DNA of 31,867 bases from an uncultured Eubacterium sp. (GCA_910584345.1 CAJTZX010000045.1:1-31867); one strand, 5' to 3'. Shown: positions 6,407 to 15,107, counted from the first letter of the stretch. A program made the numbers and translations. The notes: a model not told the origin generated them from the letters alone.

Positions 6407-7009
6407 TTAAATGCAACAGCAAGTACAGCACATATTCATAAAAACCATAGACATACAAAAACGACTAAAACTCTCATAAGGTCTGCCATAGCCTTCTCCC
6501 ATGCTGCTGTACCAGGTGCCGTCAAAATTCAACTGCTGCATCAGCTGTCGATATTCTATATTGCTTGGCTCTAAACGGACAGCTTGTTCCGCACATTCGC
6601 GAGCTGTCACATTGTTTCCAAGTCCGGCATTCGCAACTGCACAATAATAGTACCAGCGGGCGCTGTGATCGGTAATATTGTTTAAAACGTTCATAGCCTC
6701 CTGATAACAGCGGTTTGCCAAATAATTTGCTGCCGCCTGCATCTGTGGCGTATTCTGCGCCTGACGGCTATAGCCGCCGTACCCGGTCGAACCAAAACCG
6801 TTAAAACTGCTGCCGCCCTGCTGCTTTTCCTGCATAATCTGGTTATACGCCTGCTGAATATCCTTAAATCGTTCTTCTGCCTGTTCGCGGTTCGGATTAT
6901 TAACATTCGCATCCGGATGATATTTGCGGCTTAAAGCACGATATGCTTTTTTTATTTCTTCGTCAGTTGCGCCCGGACTTACCCCCAGCACATCGTATGG
7001 ATTCCCCAT
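6407..7009 (-). CDS. DnaJ-domain protein with TPR-like region and Cys-rich tail
   Basis: A 200-residue protein. Residues 1-65 are a J domain (MGNPYDVLGVSPGATDEEIK, then RALSRKYHPDAN with the HPD motif that triggers Hsp70 ATPase). A Gly/Ser/Tyr-rich linker (about 66-90) leads to a helical, TPR-like stretch (MQAAANYLANRCYQEAMNVL to AVRLEPSNIEYRQLM). There is no zinc finger or client-binding domain, so it is not DnaJ itself. The last seven residues, CCTCCCI, hold five cysteines and may bind metal or a lipid. The product is likely a DnaK co-chaperone with a specialised target. The ribosome site is weak. The two genes upstream on the same strand (DUF5685, zinc ribbon) may be co-transcribed. Confidence 0.88.
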   Translation of the reverse strand: MGNPYDVLGVSPGATDEEIKKAYRALSRKYHPDANVNNPNREQAEERFKDIQQAYNQIMQEKQQGGSSFNGFGSTGYGGYSRQAQNTPQMQAAANYLANRCYQEAMNVLNNITDHSARWYYYCAVANAGLGNNVTARECAEQAVRLEPSNIEYRQLMQQLNFDGTWYSSMGEGYGRPYESFSRFCMSMVFMNMCCTCCCI

Positions 7010-7057
7010 AACCTGCAGTTTCCTCTTTTCCTATCCTATACGTTCTAAAATTAGTAT

Positions 7058-7939
7058 CTAATTCACGGACTTGTAAGAACTATGATATTTATGTTTCTTT
7101 TCTTCCTTCGTCTGCCTTTTGATACGCAAATATTCATATTTAGTCCAGACGCCGGAATACAAAATATTTCTTAAAATCTCGGCATGAAGCAGAATTGGCA
7201 GCCGTTCAAAAGACTTTGCACACTCTGAAATCATACTCGTAAGTATCAGTCTGGAAATTGTCTCAAAATCCTGCTCCGTCTCCTGCTGCATCAAATTAAA
7301 TACGTTATAACAGTTATTTTTTCCATCTTTTCCGATATCTTCATAGGCATCCATTAAATAAATAAACTTGCCCATATAAAAACCAAGACATCGCAATTCT
7401 TCCGCCCAGACATCATTCTCTTTCCAGGCAAATATTTCACCCAACATCTCACCAGTTAACCCTGCTACGGCATCTACATTGCGTTCTTTACACTTTTCTG
7501 CCTGTTCCAGCTTCTTAAGATACCGGCGGATCGCCTGCCCCTGTCTCGGATAACGTGCCTCAATCCGTTCATAATCTTTTTTAAAAACCTGAGACAACGC
7601 TTTTTTTGTATAAGAATGATTGTCGTTCCAATCATCTTCAAAATTTTTGGTGCAAAGCAGAACATTCATTGCTGCGGCATAATCTGTCGCTTCGTTTATA
7701 CGCGCCGTCTGCTTTTTGGCAGGATGTACGGCACAAATGAACTCTGTCTTTTCATCTTCCAGTTCATAAAGCCCGGTAAGAAGCAAGATTAAAAAGGTCA
7801 TATCATAATTTAAAAGCATCTGTCCTTTTCTGCCATAGTTTTCCTTCAGCTTCCGGCATAGTCCACAGTAATAAGACTGGTATACGCAACGGTCTGTCAG
7901 ATTCAGTTTTTCCCGATTGACATTAATATATCCAAACAT
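7058..7939 (-). CDS. DUF5685 family protein
   Basis: A 293-residue, mostly helical soluble protein. The opening MFGYINVNREKLNLTDRCVY followed by YYCGLCRKLKENYG matches the DUF5685 family of Firmicutes, usually found as a single copy in Lachnospiraceae and relatives. Cysteines in CGLC, with later Cys residues (FICAVHP), could form a metal site. LMDAYEDIGKDGKNN is a conserved acidic patch reminiscent of helical isoprenoid-type folds, but this is only a visual likeness. The function is unknown. It starts four bases after the stop of the zinc-ribbon membrane protein, with a poor ribosome site, so translation is probably coupled, and it precedes the J-domain gene by 48 bases. The trio may act together. 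Confidence 0.8.
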   Translation of the reverse strand: MFGYINVNREKLNLTDRCVYQSYYCGLCRKLKENYGRKGQMLLNYDMTFLILLLTGLYELEDEKTEFICAVHPAKKQTARINEATDYAAAMNVLLCTKNFEDDWNDNHSYTKKALSQVFKKDYERIEARYPRQGQAIRRYLKKLEQAEKCKERNVDAVAGLTGEMLGEIFAWKENDVWAEELRCLGFYMGKFIYLMDAYEDIGKDGKNNCYNVFNLMQQETEQDFETISRLILTSMISECAKSFERLPILLHAEILRNILYSGVWTKYEYLRIKRQTKEEKKHKYHSSYKSVN

Positions 7940-7943
7940 AGTC

Positions 7944-8348
7944 TCAGCTCTTTTTTATAAATTCAACATGACATTTTGGACAAGTAATCGCAATTTTTCC
8001 TCTGCCCCTTGGCACCCGCACTTTTTGTTTGCAGCCGGGACATTTATAAAACCTGTACTCTTTTCTCTGCGCCCAATGCTTCTTCCTGTTGTTATATTTA
8101 GCAATTGTTTGATACCGCCAGTTTAAATATTTTTGATTTTGCGATGACATTTTCGCAATATCTTTTGAAAATGAACGGTACATACTGTAAATCAGAAGCA
8201 AAAGACCTGCTGCATAAAATACTGTCAGCCTTGTAAACAAATTAACAATCAAACAGACCAATGCCAGACCCAAATACATCTTTGAAAGCTGGTCATTCCC
8301 ATATCTGCCATACATAAATCGCGTCATACGCTGCCGAAAACCATTCAT
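7944..8348 (-). CDS. Membrane protein with C-terminal zinc ribbon
   Basis: A 134-residue protein. One hydrophobic hairpin (MYLGLALVCLIVNLF and VFYAAGLLLLIYSMY, about residues 24-57) is followed by a basic segment and a zinc ribbon with CPGC and CPKC pairs (residues 104-125, separated by VRVPRGRGKIAIT). Both termini are probably cytoplasmic. The type is common in Clostridia next to DUF5685 and J-domain genes, but the function is not known to me. AAAGG and GGGTG lie before the ATG. It is the first gene of a probable three-gene transcript with the DUF5685 and J-domain genes. Confidence 0.75.
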   Translation of the reverse strand: MNGFRQRMTRFMYGRYGNDQLSKMYLGLALVCLIVNLFTRLTVFYAAGLLLLIYSMYRSFSKDIAKMSSQNQKYLNWRYQTIAKYNNRKKHWAQRKEYRFYKCPGCKQKVRVPRGRGKIAITCPKCHVEFIKKS

Positions 8349-8699
8349 AAGTCACACCCTGCCTTTCTGTAAACGTCCTTCATTCCGAACTAACGTCCTG
8401 CCTCATGACCGTTTTAAATAATAACATCTCTGTATATGGTATAATCGAAACTTTTTTCTGTCAATGGGATGATGGATGTTTTCAGAAAAAATTGAGAATG
8501 TTTATATTTTCTTAATACAAAAACCAGAATATCTTATTATCATTGATCAGACGGTTTTTCGTTTTCTTCTTGGATCTTTTTTGTGCCATCAATAAGCGCT
8601 CTCTTCCTTTGTTAAAAACATTTTTACCAATATCATGATCGATCTGTCTGCAAAGACGCTTCCACCGCCATTTTTAATAAACCTGTCAATCGGAAAACA
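8349..8699. other. 351-base stretch without an established gene
   Basis: This holds the 5' region of the zinc-ribbon gene (minus strand) and the 3' flank of rnpB. A perfect TATAAT on the plus strand (8440-8445) has no convincing -35 and no gene after it. The only coding candidate is the 25-codon frame at 8512-8589. I see no clear hairpin terminator behind rnpB. Confidence 0.5.
8512..8589 (-). CDS. Possible 25-residue basic small protein
   Basis: ATG at 8589 with AAAGGAAGAGAG about nine bases upstream, then MAQKRSKKKTKNRLINDNKI, FWFLY and TAA. The first half is very basic and the end aromatic. The good ribosome site is the main support. It could be a real small protein or the leftover start of a longer gene, since Lys/Arg-rich N-termini of this kind open several membrane and DNA-translocase proteins. 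Confidence 0.3.
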   Translation of the reverse strand: MAQKRSKKKTKNRLINDNKIFWFLY

Positions 8700-9052
8700 C
8701 AAGCAGGACTATAAGCCGGGTTCTGTCTGGAATGATCATCTGTCTAGGACGGCTGTCACCAGCCGCCTCAAGCGACCTACCTAAAGCTAGCGGGCCACAT
8801 CACTGCTTTTGCTCGGTCTTGCTTCGGATGGGGTTTACATATGCCCTTCCTGTTACCAGGAAGGCGGTAGTCTCTTACACTGCCCTTCCACCCTTACCGG
8901 CCCGGATTCCCCAAAACCGGCGGTATATTTCTGTTGCACTTTCCTTGGAGTCGCCTCCACCGGACGTTATCCGGCATCCTGCCCTGTGAAGCCCGGACTT
9001 TCCTCACCTGCGGCCTTTCGGCACATGCAGCTGCGATCATTCATCCTGCTTG
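8700..9052 (-). ncRNA. rnpB: RNase P RNA component
   Basis: The catalytic RNA that trims 5' leaders from pre-tRNAs. On the minus strand it contains the universal GAGGAAAGTCCGGGCT near the 5' end, the conserved GTGCAACAGA and GTAAGGGTGGAAGGG segments, GTAAACCCCATCCGAAGCAA, and the 3' signature GACAGAACCCGGCTTAT. The ends are set by the P1 helix: CAAGCAGGA (9052-9044) pairs with TCCTGCTTG (8708-8700). The length of about 353 nucleotides and the layout fit the ancestral type A form as in other Lachnospiraceae. It lies 47 bases after the kinase stop codon and has its own likely promoter. Confidence 0.95.
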
Positions 9053-9065
9053 CTTTTCCTCTACT

Positions 9066-9094
9066 ATTCAAACACAATTTACAGAAAATGTAAA
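9066..9094 (-). promoter_or_regulatory. Probable rnpB promoter
   Basis: On the minus strand TTTACA (9094-9089), 17 bases, TTGAAT (9071-9066). The -10 is imperfect, but the place, about 14 bases before the P1 helix, is right for the mature 5' end of rnpB. Confidence 0.45.
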
Positions 9095-9099
9095 GGGTT

Positions 9100-10758
9100 T
9101 TATACGTGAAAACAGCTTCCCCCGATAAATTCCCGTAAAATAGAATTTCTGCCAACTTCTTCACTGGGAACCTGCAAAAAATAATCCAAAAACTTAAGCA
9201 GCCGTTTCGCCTGCATATGCTGTGGACTGTCCGGCCCAATTGCAAATAAAAGCGGTTCCGCATACATTTTTAACACCGGAAGTTCATAAATCAAAGCAGA
9301 ATTAAACATCACATCTGCCTGTTCCTGAAACGGAAAAATATTTTTCTCTTCCCCTCTGCGTACAGACTGCCACATTTCAATCGTATGCTCCGCCGATGTC
9401 CCCCGCATAAATGCATCGCGCACAATTCTGCGAATCAGACGCCCGTCCGTCGTCGGGATCGGATTATGTTCATCAATATTAATCTGTGTCAATGCGCTGA
9501 TATAAATTTTAAACTTTGTTTCCTTTGGAAGCGTAGATAACAGCCTGTTATTTAATCCATGAATCCCTTCTATTACAAGCACATCATCCGTACCCAGCTG
9601 CAGAAATTCTCCTTTATATTCCCGCTTTCCGTTTTTAAAATTAAAATGCGGCAGTTCCACCTCTTCCCCCGCCAGCAGTTTTTCCATCGTTGTATCAAAG
9701 AGCTCCAAATCAATGGCTTCCAGACATTCAAAATCATACTGTCCGTTTTCATCCAACGGCGTTTTTTCACGGTCTACATAAAAATTATCCATTCCAATCG
9801 GATGCGGCATCAGTCCGTGTGCCTGCAGCTGAATGGACATCCGGTGCGAAAATGTCGTTTTCCCTGATGACGAAGGCCCCGCAATCATGATAAACTTTTT
9901 ATTCTTTTCTTTTGCAATCTGTTCTGCAATCTTACTAATGCGCTTCTCCATCTCTGCTTCCTGCAGTAAAATAATATCCTGAACCCTGCCTTTTACGATC
10001 TGTTCGTTTAACTCACCAATCGTATTAATATGCATCTGCTGCGCCCATGCCGCAGCCTCCATCAACGTATGATATAGCTTATTGGAAGTATGAAATTCAG
10101 ACACTTTTTTTGTATCTTCATTTGGAAACACCATCACAAAACCGTCCTCATATTCCATCAGTTCAAAATATTTTAAATATCCGGTAGACGGCACCATATA
10201 TCCATAAAAATAATCCTGAAAACCATCCATATCATATAAATTTACATGAGAACTCCTGCGAAACCGGAATAATTTTGCCTTATCCTCCATTCCATATCCG
10301 TTAAATTTTGCAATTGCAAGATCTGTGTGTATCGTATGTTTGTGTATCTTAATATCCGCTTCACAAAGCCTGCGCATTTCCGCGCTGATTTCATCCAAAA
10401 GATCGCTGGATACCGGGATACTTCCTTCCAATTCACAATACTGCCCCTGTCCAAGCGTATGCATTACACGCAGTTTTATTTTCGTACCATATAAATTAAA
10501 AATCGCCTTTTCCAGCATCATAACCATACTTCTGCGGTATGCTTTTCTTCCTTTTGTATCCGCCGTCGTCAAAAACGACAAAAGACCGTCCGTCTCAACC
10601 GTACGGTTCAGTTCCCGCAGCTTATTATTAAAAACAGCCAGCACAATATCATCCTGGTACTGGCTTTTATATTCCTGTGCAATGTCTAAAAACGTCGTTC
10701 CACGCACATATTGTGATTTTTTATCGCCAAATGTTATATTACATACCCGATCATCCAT
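9100..10758 (-). CDS. TGS-domain nucleoside (uridine-type) kinase
   Basis: A 552-residue protein with two parts. Residues 1-65 resemble the TGS domain of threonyl-tRNA synthetase (ITFGDKKSQYVRGTTFLDIA), followed by a ThrRS second-domain-like region with IHKHTIHTDLAIAKF. From about residue 285 comes a P-loop kinase domain of the uridine kinase/phosphoribulokinase class: FIMIAGPSSSGKTTFSHRM (Walker A), PIGMDNFYVDREKTP, VLVIEGIHGLN and a late RIVRDAFMRGTSAEHTI segment. This fusion is a recognised Firmicutes and Thermotoga family annotated as nucleoside kinase; the substrate is not proven here. GAGGT is placed nine bases before the ATG. It follows the Nif3-like gene by 105 bases at the end of the minus-strand cluster. 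Confidence 0.88.
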   Translation of the reverse strand: MDDRVCNITFGDKKSQYVRGTTFLDIAQEYKSQYQDDIVLAVFNNKLRELNRTVETDGLLSFLTTADTKGRKAYRRSMVMMLEKAIFNLYGTKIKLRVMHTLGQGQYCELEGSIPVSSDLLDEISAEMRRLCEADIKIHKHTIHTDLAIAKFNGYGMEDKAKLFRFRRSSHVNLYDMDGFQDYFYGYMVPSTGYLKYFELMEYEDGFVMVFPNEDTKKVSEFHTSNKLYHTLMEAAAWAQQMHINTIGELNEQIVKGRVQDIILLQEAEMEKRISKIAEQIAKEKNKKFIMIAGPSSSGKTTFSHRMSIQLQAHGLMPHPIGMDNFYVDREKTPLDENGQYDFECLEAIDLELFDTTMEKLLAGEEVELPHFNFKNGKREYKGEFLQLGTDDVLVIEGIHGLNNRLLSTLPKETKFKIYISALTQINIDEHNPIPTTDGRLIRRIVRDAFMRGTSAEHTIEMWQSVRRGEEKNIFPFQEQADVMFNSALIYELPVLKMYAEPLLFAIGPDSPQHMQAKRLLKFLDYFLQVPSEEVGRNSILREFIGGSCFHV

Positions 10759-10863
10759 ACGCTTTCTACCTCATATCTCTGCTTCATTTTTCTTTTCAAT
10801 CACTGGCGCAGCGCAATATAACCAGTTATTTATTTTTCAATGTACCAGTATAAAAACCCTGCT

Positions 10864-11646
10864 TTACACAATCTGAAATGGTTCCATCCGATCCTGTCTG
10901 ACCACCGTCAGTCCCGGTACATTCTTTTGGATATACTCTGACATATACGATATAAAAATATGCTCAATCCCATAATGACCCGCATCAATGACTGCCATCC
11001 CGCACGCTGCCGCATCGATGCCTGTATGATGGTCAATATCTCCGGTAATATATACTTGCGCACCCGCTTCCAATGCGTGTGCAACATTGCTTTTTCCAGC
11101 TCCCGGACAAATTGCTGCCCGTTTCACTATGCTTTGCAGATTGCCAAAAACCTTCACATGCTTTAAATCAAATGCAGACTTGATAAGCGTACAGCATTCA
11201 GACAGCTTCATCTTATTTTCCAGCTCTCCAACTCTGCCAATGCCAAAAGCAGTACCGTCCTCCACACAGGTAACTTCCAGTGGCTTACGATGTTTCAGAT
11301 GAATCCGGTCCGATGCAAGATCCGCCATTCCCATAACATCAAAGTTTGTATGCATCGCATAGTAAGAAATATCTGCACGAATGAGCGCAATCACTCTTCT
11401 TCCAATAAAATCCTGTTCTGTAATGCGTTTCATTCCCTGAAAGATCAGCGGATGATGCGTCAGCAAGAGATCTGCTCGTTCGGCAATGGCTTCCGCAATT
11501 GCCTCATCTGAGGCATCCAGTGCAATATATATTTTATGGATTTCTTTTTCAGAACTTCCGACAAGCAAGCCTACGTTGTCCCAACTGCATGCATAAGACT
11601 CGTCTGCCTGTTGTTTTAGTATTTGTATGAACTCTGAACATTTCAA
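10864..11646 (-). CDS. Nif3-like dinuclear metal protein (YqfO/YbgI type)
   Basis: A 260-residue Nif3/DUF34 protein, which forms toroidal hexamers with two metals per subunit; a GTP cyclohydrolase-like role has been proposed but the function is not settled. The metal ligands are in view: LLTHHPLIF, YAMHTNFDVM, the late TGDIDHHTGI and DAGHYGIE. It is the short form without the CutA-like insert. The start is a TTG (11646) with AGGAG nine bases upstream; no ATG fits in frame. In most Firmicutes this gene directly follows trmK; here a restriction-modification pair of 1.3 kb intervenes, leaving a 36-base gap to the methylase stop. Confidence 0.92.
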   Translation of the reverse strand: MKCSEFIQILKQQADESYACSWDNVGLLVGSSEKEIHKIYIALDASDEAIAEAIAERADLLLTHHPLIFQGMKRITEQDFIGRRVIALIRADISYYAMHTNFDVMGMADLASDRIHLKHRKPLEVTCVEDGTAFGIGRVGELENKMKLSECCTLIKSAFDLKHVKVFGNLQSIVKRAAICPGAGKSNVAHALEAGAQVYITGDIDHHTGIDAAACGMAVIDAGHYGIEHIFISYMSEYIQKNVPGLTVVRQDRMEPFQIV

Positions 11647-11682
11647 TGTTATACTCTCCTAATCCTTTTCATAAATAACCAT

Positions 11683-12339
11683 TTATTTTTCCATGCATGC
11701 TACAGTATGGTTCGCATATGTATTCCAATCAGGTTCATAATCAGCTGTCGCCTGATTTCCCCACATATCCCATCCTTCACGCACACCTCGGGCAAATAAT
11801 TCTATCCTTGGCCCCTGACTGCATGCCTCAATAATAGGAATAATTTCATCTGGTTTACGACTATGCTCACGTTTCTTAGCGCGAATCAGATTTACCTGAG
11901 ATCTTGCCGGCTGCAGCGTTCTGTTCGGAGCACTTTTTTTCTTAATACCAAATAAGATCAATTCTGTAACATTCCTAAAATAAAATCCTACTCCTCTTCC
12001 ATCCGGCCCTCCATCTTTGCGGACTTTTTCCCAAACAATATTTGATTTATACTCAAATCCCCAGGCATCCATAACTGCAAGCCCTTCCGGAAGCAATGCA
12101 TTAGGTACCCATAAATATAACTGTGCTTTATCTCCTGCGATGTCTGAAACCGGTAACTCTTTAATATCCTGAAACGTCATTGTCTCATATCTTGTAAGAC
12201 GTTTATGCTCAGGAGCAACTTTACCGGTTCTATTCTGAAACTGCCATGGTGGGTCTGCATAAATTGTATTATATTTCTTCTCTCCCGTAAACTGCAGTAA
12301 GTTTGTTATAGTACTTGTTAAGTCTGCCATATCCTTCAA
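11683..12339 (-). CDS. MT-A70 family DNA adenine methyltransferase
   Basis: A 218-residue N6-adenine methyltransferase. The catalytic DPPW box is in NTIYADPPWQFQNRT (about residues 25-39), preceding LYLWVPNALLPEGL and the FYFRNVTELILFG segment usual for MT-A70 proteins. The late SQGPRIELFARGVREGWD is a typical ending. The likely start is TTG at 12339 with AAAGGA five bases upstream; the ATG at 12330 sits too close to GAAGG and too far from AAAGGA. It overlaps the upstream endonuclease gene by 71 bases in another frame, so the two are co-translated. The methylase presumably protects the site cut by that endonuclease. Not to be confused with eukaryotic METTL3, which shares only the fold family. 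Confidence 0.88.
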   Translation of the reverse strand: MKDMADLTSTITNLLQFTGEKKYNTIYADPPWQFQNRTGKVAPEHKRLTRYETMTFQDIKELPVSDIAGDKAQLYLWVPNALLPEGLAVMDAWGFEYKSNIVWEKVRKDGGPDGRGVGFYFRNVTELILFGIKKKSAPNRTLQPARSQVNLIRAKKREHSRKPDEIIPIIEACSQGPRIELFARGVREGWDMWGNQATADYEPDWNTYANHTVACMEK

Positions 12340-12997
12340 TACATTCCTTTCTGATTCCTACTGCCAAAATTGGACATCCTCCATTACGCCGTGAATCGAG
12401 CCTGTAAATCAATTTACCCATCCATGTAGTGCTGGCCCCGTATTTCTTAATCAATAGCTGTCCATTTTCATCTTTTTCCTGTTTAAATATTTCATTTAAT
12501 TCTTCTGCTCTTGTCACAATTACACCAACATCTATCAGTCCACAATCAAAATATGTTCGCATTGCCAGCAAATCTCTGTCAAATGTCTGGTCTTTACTGT
12601 TCCATTCCAGATCAAAGGCTACCCTGTTTTTTAAAAAATCTATATTATGTCCATCAATATACCCTTCAATTGTTTCTGTTTCAAAAGGTTTCTCTGCAAA
12701 TCTTCCTCTGCGCTGGACTGTCTGCCTGGGATATTTTTTTACAATTAAATCACCGCTGATTCTAATTTCTCTCCACCCATAAGGATATAATATTTCATCA
12801 AATTTTTTTGGTATGGGTGATTCATTTCCTCCTGCTTTTTTTATATCCGCAAGCGTAAGCTTTAATCTACGAAAACAATCCTGCAGCTCTTTCCATTCCT
12901 CCTCAAATGCATCATGTAAGATTTCTAATGCATGACCATAATTATAAAATTCAAATTTATTTAATATATCCTCATCCATATATTTATCGAATCCCAT
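12269..12997 (-). CDS. BglII/BstYI-type II restriction endonuclease
   Basis: A 242-residue protein close in length to BglII and BstYI. The core GHNIDFLKNRVAFDLEW then NSKDQTFDRDLLAMRTYFDC is the signature I associate with the RE_BglII family, which cuts GATC-centred six-base sites (AGATCT, RGATCY). The Asp in HNID and the Glu in LEWN are candidate metal ligands; the exact assignment and the recognition site are inferred. The ATG lies inside the last codons of trmK (14-base overlap) and uses an AGGAG that is part of the trmK coding end. The 3' end overlaps the methylase gene by 71 bases. Together they make a compact restriction-modification unit embedded in a housekeeping operon. Confidence 0.85.
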   Translation of the reverse strand: MGFDKYMDEDILNKFEFYNYGHALEILHDAFEEEWKELQDCFRRLKLTLADIKKAGGNESPIPKKFDEILYPYGWREIRISGDLIVKKYPRQTVQRRGRFAEKPFETETIEGYIDGHNIDFLKNRVAFDLEWNSKDQTFDRDLLAMRTYFDCGLIDVGVIVTRAEELNEIFKQEKDENGQLLIKKYGASTTWMGKLIYRLDSRRNGGCPILAVGIRKECIEGYGRLNKYYNKLTAVYGREEI

Positions 12998-13769
12998 GAT
13001 TTAACTCCTGCAATAACTCTATCTCCTCCAAACGCATCAAAACTTCCTTTTTCCTCTCCAACAACACACCCTCATCCTGCTGTCCGCCTTTTTCCAGCTC
13101 ACATAAAATCCGGCATTCCCGCTGTCTCTCCCATGCAAGCCTCTTAGACAACACAGGATGCTTATTTGCTATGACACACTCGCCATATTGATCGAAAAGG
13201 CCGAAAATCCGTTCTTGATCTGTTAGCTTCTCCTGCAATATCTGCAATATTCTCTGTTTGCGATCCTCTCCCGCTCCTTTCATCCGAAGCTCCTGCGGCA
13301 CGACATGCAATACCGGATAAAACTTTCCGGATTCATACACCAAATCTTCTTTGTCAATATACATTTTATGTTCCCGCACATATTTTCGTACTTTTGCAAT
13401 ATCCGACTGCGGTTCTAAAATCAGCTCTTTCACATCTTTTTGTAAATGCTTAGCCCCTTCCAAAATATGAAGTACCGTCAGCCCTCCCATTCCGGCGATT
13501 ACGATGCTGTCAGCTTCCCCCACTTGAAGCTCCTGCATCCCGTCTGACAGCCGTGTCTGAATCACAGCTTCGAGCCCTGCTGCCGCTATATGTTCCTGTG
13601 CCCGCATCAACGGTCCTTTGCGGATATCCATCGCAATGGCCTGCCGGCATCTGCCGCTCTGAATCAAATATATTGGCAAAAATCCATGATCGGTTCCAAT
13701 ATCCGCTACCCGGCTGCCTTTTGACACAAAGGCTGCCGCCGCCTTCAGACGTTTCGATAATTTCTGCAT
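12984..13769 (-). CDS. trmK: tRNA (adenine-22-N1)-methyltransferase TrmK
   Basis: A 261-residue SAM-dependent enzyme that methylates A22 in the D-loop of bacterial tRNAs. Seen: the SAM-binding VADIGTDHGFLPIYLIQ, AIAMDIRKGPL, the DSIVIAGMGG catalytic motif and LILEPQSD. The C-terminal third is charged and helical (QDEGVLLERKKEVLMRLEEI), as in other TrmK proteins, where it forms a coiled coil. GGAG is seven to eight bases before the ATG. It starts 21 bases after the rpoD stop, the common Firmicutes order, and its last codons contain the start of the endonuclease gene. Confidence 0.92.
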   Translation of the reverse strand: MQKLSKRLKAAAAFVSKGSRVADIGTDHGFLPIYLIQSGRCRQAIAMDIRKGPLMRAQEHIAAAGLEAVIQTRLSDGMQELQVGEADSIVIAGMGGLTVLHILEGAKHLQKDVKELILEPQSDIAKVRKYVREHKMYIDKEDLVYESGKFYPVLHVVPQELRMKGAGEDRKQRILQILQEKLTDQERIFGLFDQYGECVIANKHPVLSKRLAWERQRECRILCELEKGGQQDEGVLLERKKEVLMRLEEIELLQELNHGIR

Positions 13770-13790
13770 GTTTCTTTCTCCATGAGCATA

Positions 13791-15086
13791 TTACTCCAAA
13801 TAATCTTTCAGCTTGCGGCTTCTGCTTGGATGACGCAGCTTACGCAGCGCCTTCGCTTCGATCTGACGAATACGTTCACGGGTCACATTAAATTCTTTTC
13901 CAACTTCTTCCAGCGTACGTGCTCTTCCATCCTGTAACCCAAACCGAAGCGTCAGCACTTTTTGCTCGCGGTCTGTCAGTGTCCCGAGCACCTCGCCAAG
14001 CTGTTCTTTTAATAATGTAAATGCCGCTGCATCAGCCGGTACCGGTACATTATCGTCTTGTATAAAATCACCAAGATGTGAATCTTCTTCTTCCCCAATC
14101 GGCGTCTCTAAAGAAACCGGCTCCTGTGAGATTTTTAAAATCTCCCGGACACGTTCTACCGGCATATTCATCTGAGCCGCAATTTCCTCCGGAGAAGGCT
14201 CACGCCCTAACTCCTGTAACAGCTGTCTGGATACGCGAATCAGCTTGTTAATTGTCTCTACCATGTGAACTGGTATACGGATCGTTCTCGCCTGATCTGC
14301 AATCGCTCTTGTAATTGCCTGACGAATCCACCACGTCGCATACGTGGAAAATTTATATCCTTTGCGATAGTCAAATTTTTCCACTGCTTTAATCAGTCCA
14401 AGATTGCCTTCCTGAATCAAATCCAAAAAAAGCATACCACGTCCTACATAACGTTTTGCAATACTGACAACGAGACGAAGATTTGCTTCCGCTAGACGCT
14501 TTTTCGCATCTTCCCCATGATCCTGCTCTAAAATCAACCTGTTGATCTCCTCATTGATTTCACGCTTTTCTTCATCCGTCGTCTCCGGTTTGTCCCTGCG
14601 TCCTCTTAAAATAATGATTTTTTCATGAGCAACTGCACCATTTTCCATTTTCTGAGCGAGATCAATCTCTTCTTCTGCGCTCAGCAACGGTACTTTACCG
14701 ATTTCTTTTAAGTACATGCGTACGGGGTCTTCAATACTTACACCATCCGGTACCGTCAAATCGATGTTTTCCACTTCCACATCGTCGTCTTCAATTAAAA
14801 TATCATCATCATCGTCGTCATCTGAGATACGCAGGACGTCCACATTGTGGATCTCTAAATATTCCAATACGTTTTCCAACTGTTCTGCAGACAGACACAT
14901 ACTTTGAAATGCATCACTGATCTCCTGATATTCCAGCATATTTTTTTTCTTTTTCGCCCGTTCCACAAGGCTTCCTAACACTTCCAAAAATTTCTGCTGG
15001 TCAAACACCGGTGTTTCTGTGCTCTCTCTTTCCGGAGCCTGATCCTTTTTTTTCATTTTCTTCCTGTTTTCTTCCATATTCGCCAT
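13791..15086 (-). CDS. rpoD: Primary sigma factor RpoD (SigA)
   Basis: A 431-residue housekeeping sigma factor. Region 1.1-like helices (QQKFLEVLGSLVERAKKKKN) are followed by an acidic tract (DDDDDDD), region 1.2 (DPVRMYLKEIGKVPLLSAEE), region 2 (RLVVSIAKRYVGRGMLFLDL, KFSTYATWWIRQAI) for -10 recognition, region 3 (IRIPVHMVETINKL) and region 4.2 (TLEEVGKEFNVTRERIRQIE) for -35 recognition. All are complete. The start at 15086 follows AGAGAGG by nine bases; the ATG at 15095 abuts that site and is unlikely. The insert around residues 155-185 (LRGRRDKPETTDEEKREI) between regions 1.2 and 2 is usual in this class. It is 21 bases behind dnaG. Confidence 0.97.
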   Translation of the reverse strand: MANMEENRKKMKKKDQAPERESTETPVFDQQKFLEVLGSLVERAKKKKNMLEYQEISDAFQSMCLSAEQLENVLEYLEIHNVDVLRISDDDDDDDILIEDDDVEVENIDLTVPDGVSIEDPVRMYLKEIGKVPLLSAEEEIDLAQKMENGAVAHEKIIILRGRRDKPETTDEEKREINEEINRLILEQDHGEDAKKRLAEANLRLVVSIAKRYVGRGMLFLDLIQEGNLGLIKAVEKFDYRKGYKFSTYATWWIRQAITRAIADQARTIRIPVHMVETINKLIRVSRQLLQELGREPSPEEIAAQMNMPVERVREILKISQEPVSLETPIGEEEDSHLGDFIQDDNVPVPADAAAFTLLKEQLGEVLGTLTDREQKVLTLRFGLQDGRARTLEEVGKEFNVTRERIRQIEAKALRKLRHPSRSRKLKDYLE

Positions 15087-15107
15087 TGATTTCATCCTCT
15101 CTTGGTC

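Noticed and set aside
8809..9128. Plus-strand frames over rnpB
   Set aside because: The region is a structured RNA on the minus strand with all conserved RNase P segments.
12429..12782. Plus-strand frame opposite the endonuclease gene
   Set aside because: It is a mirror of the BglII-type gene, with no ribosome site, and is not protein-like.
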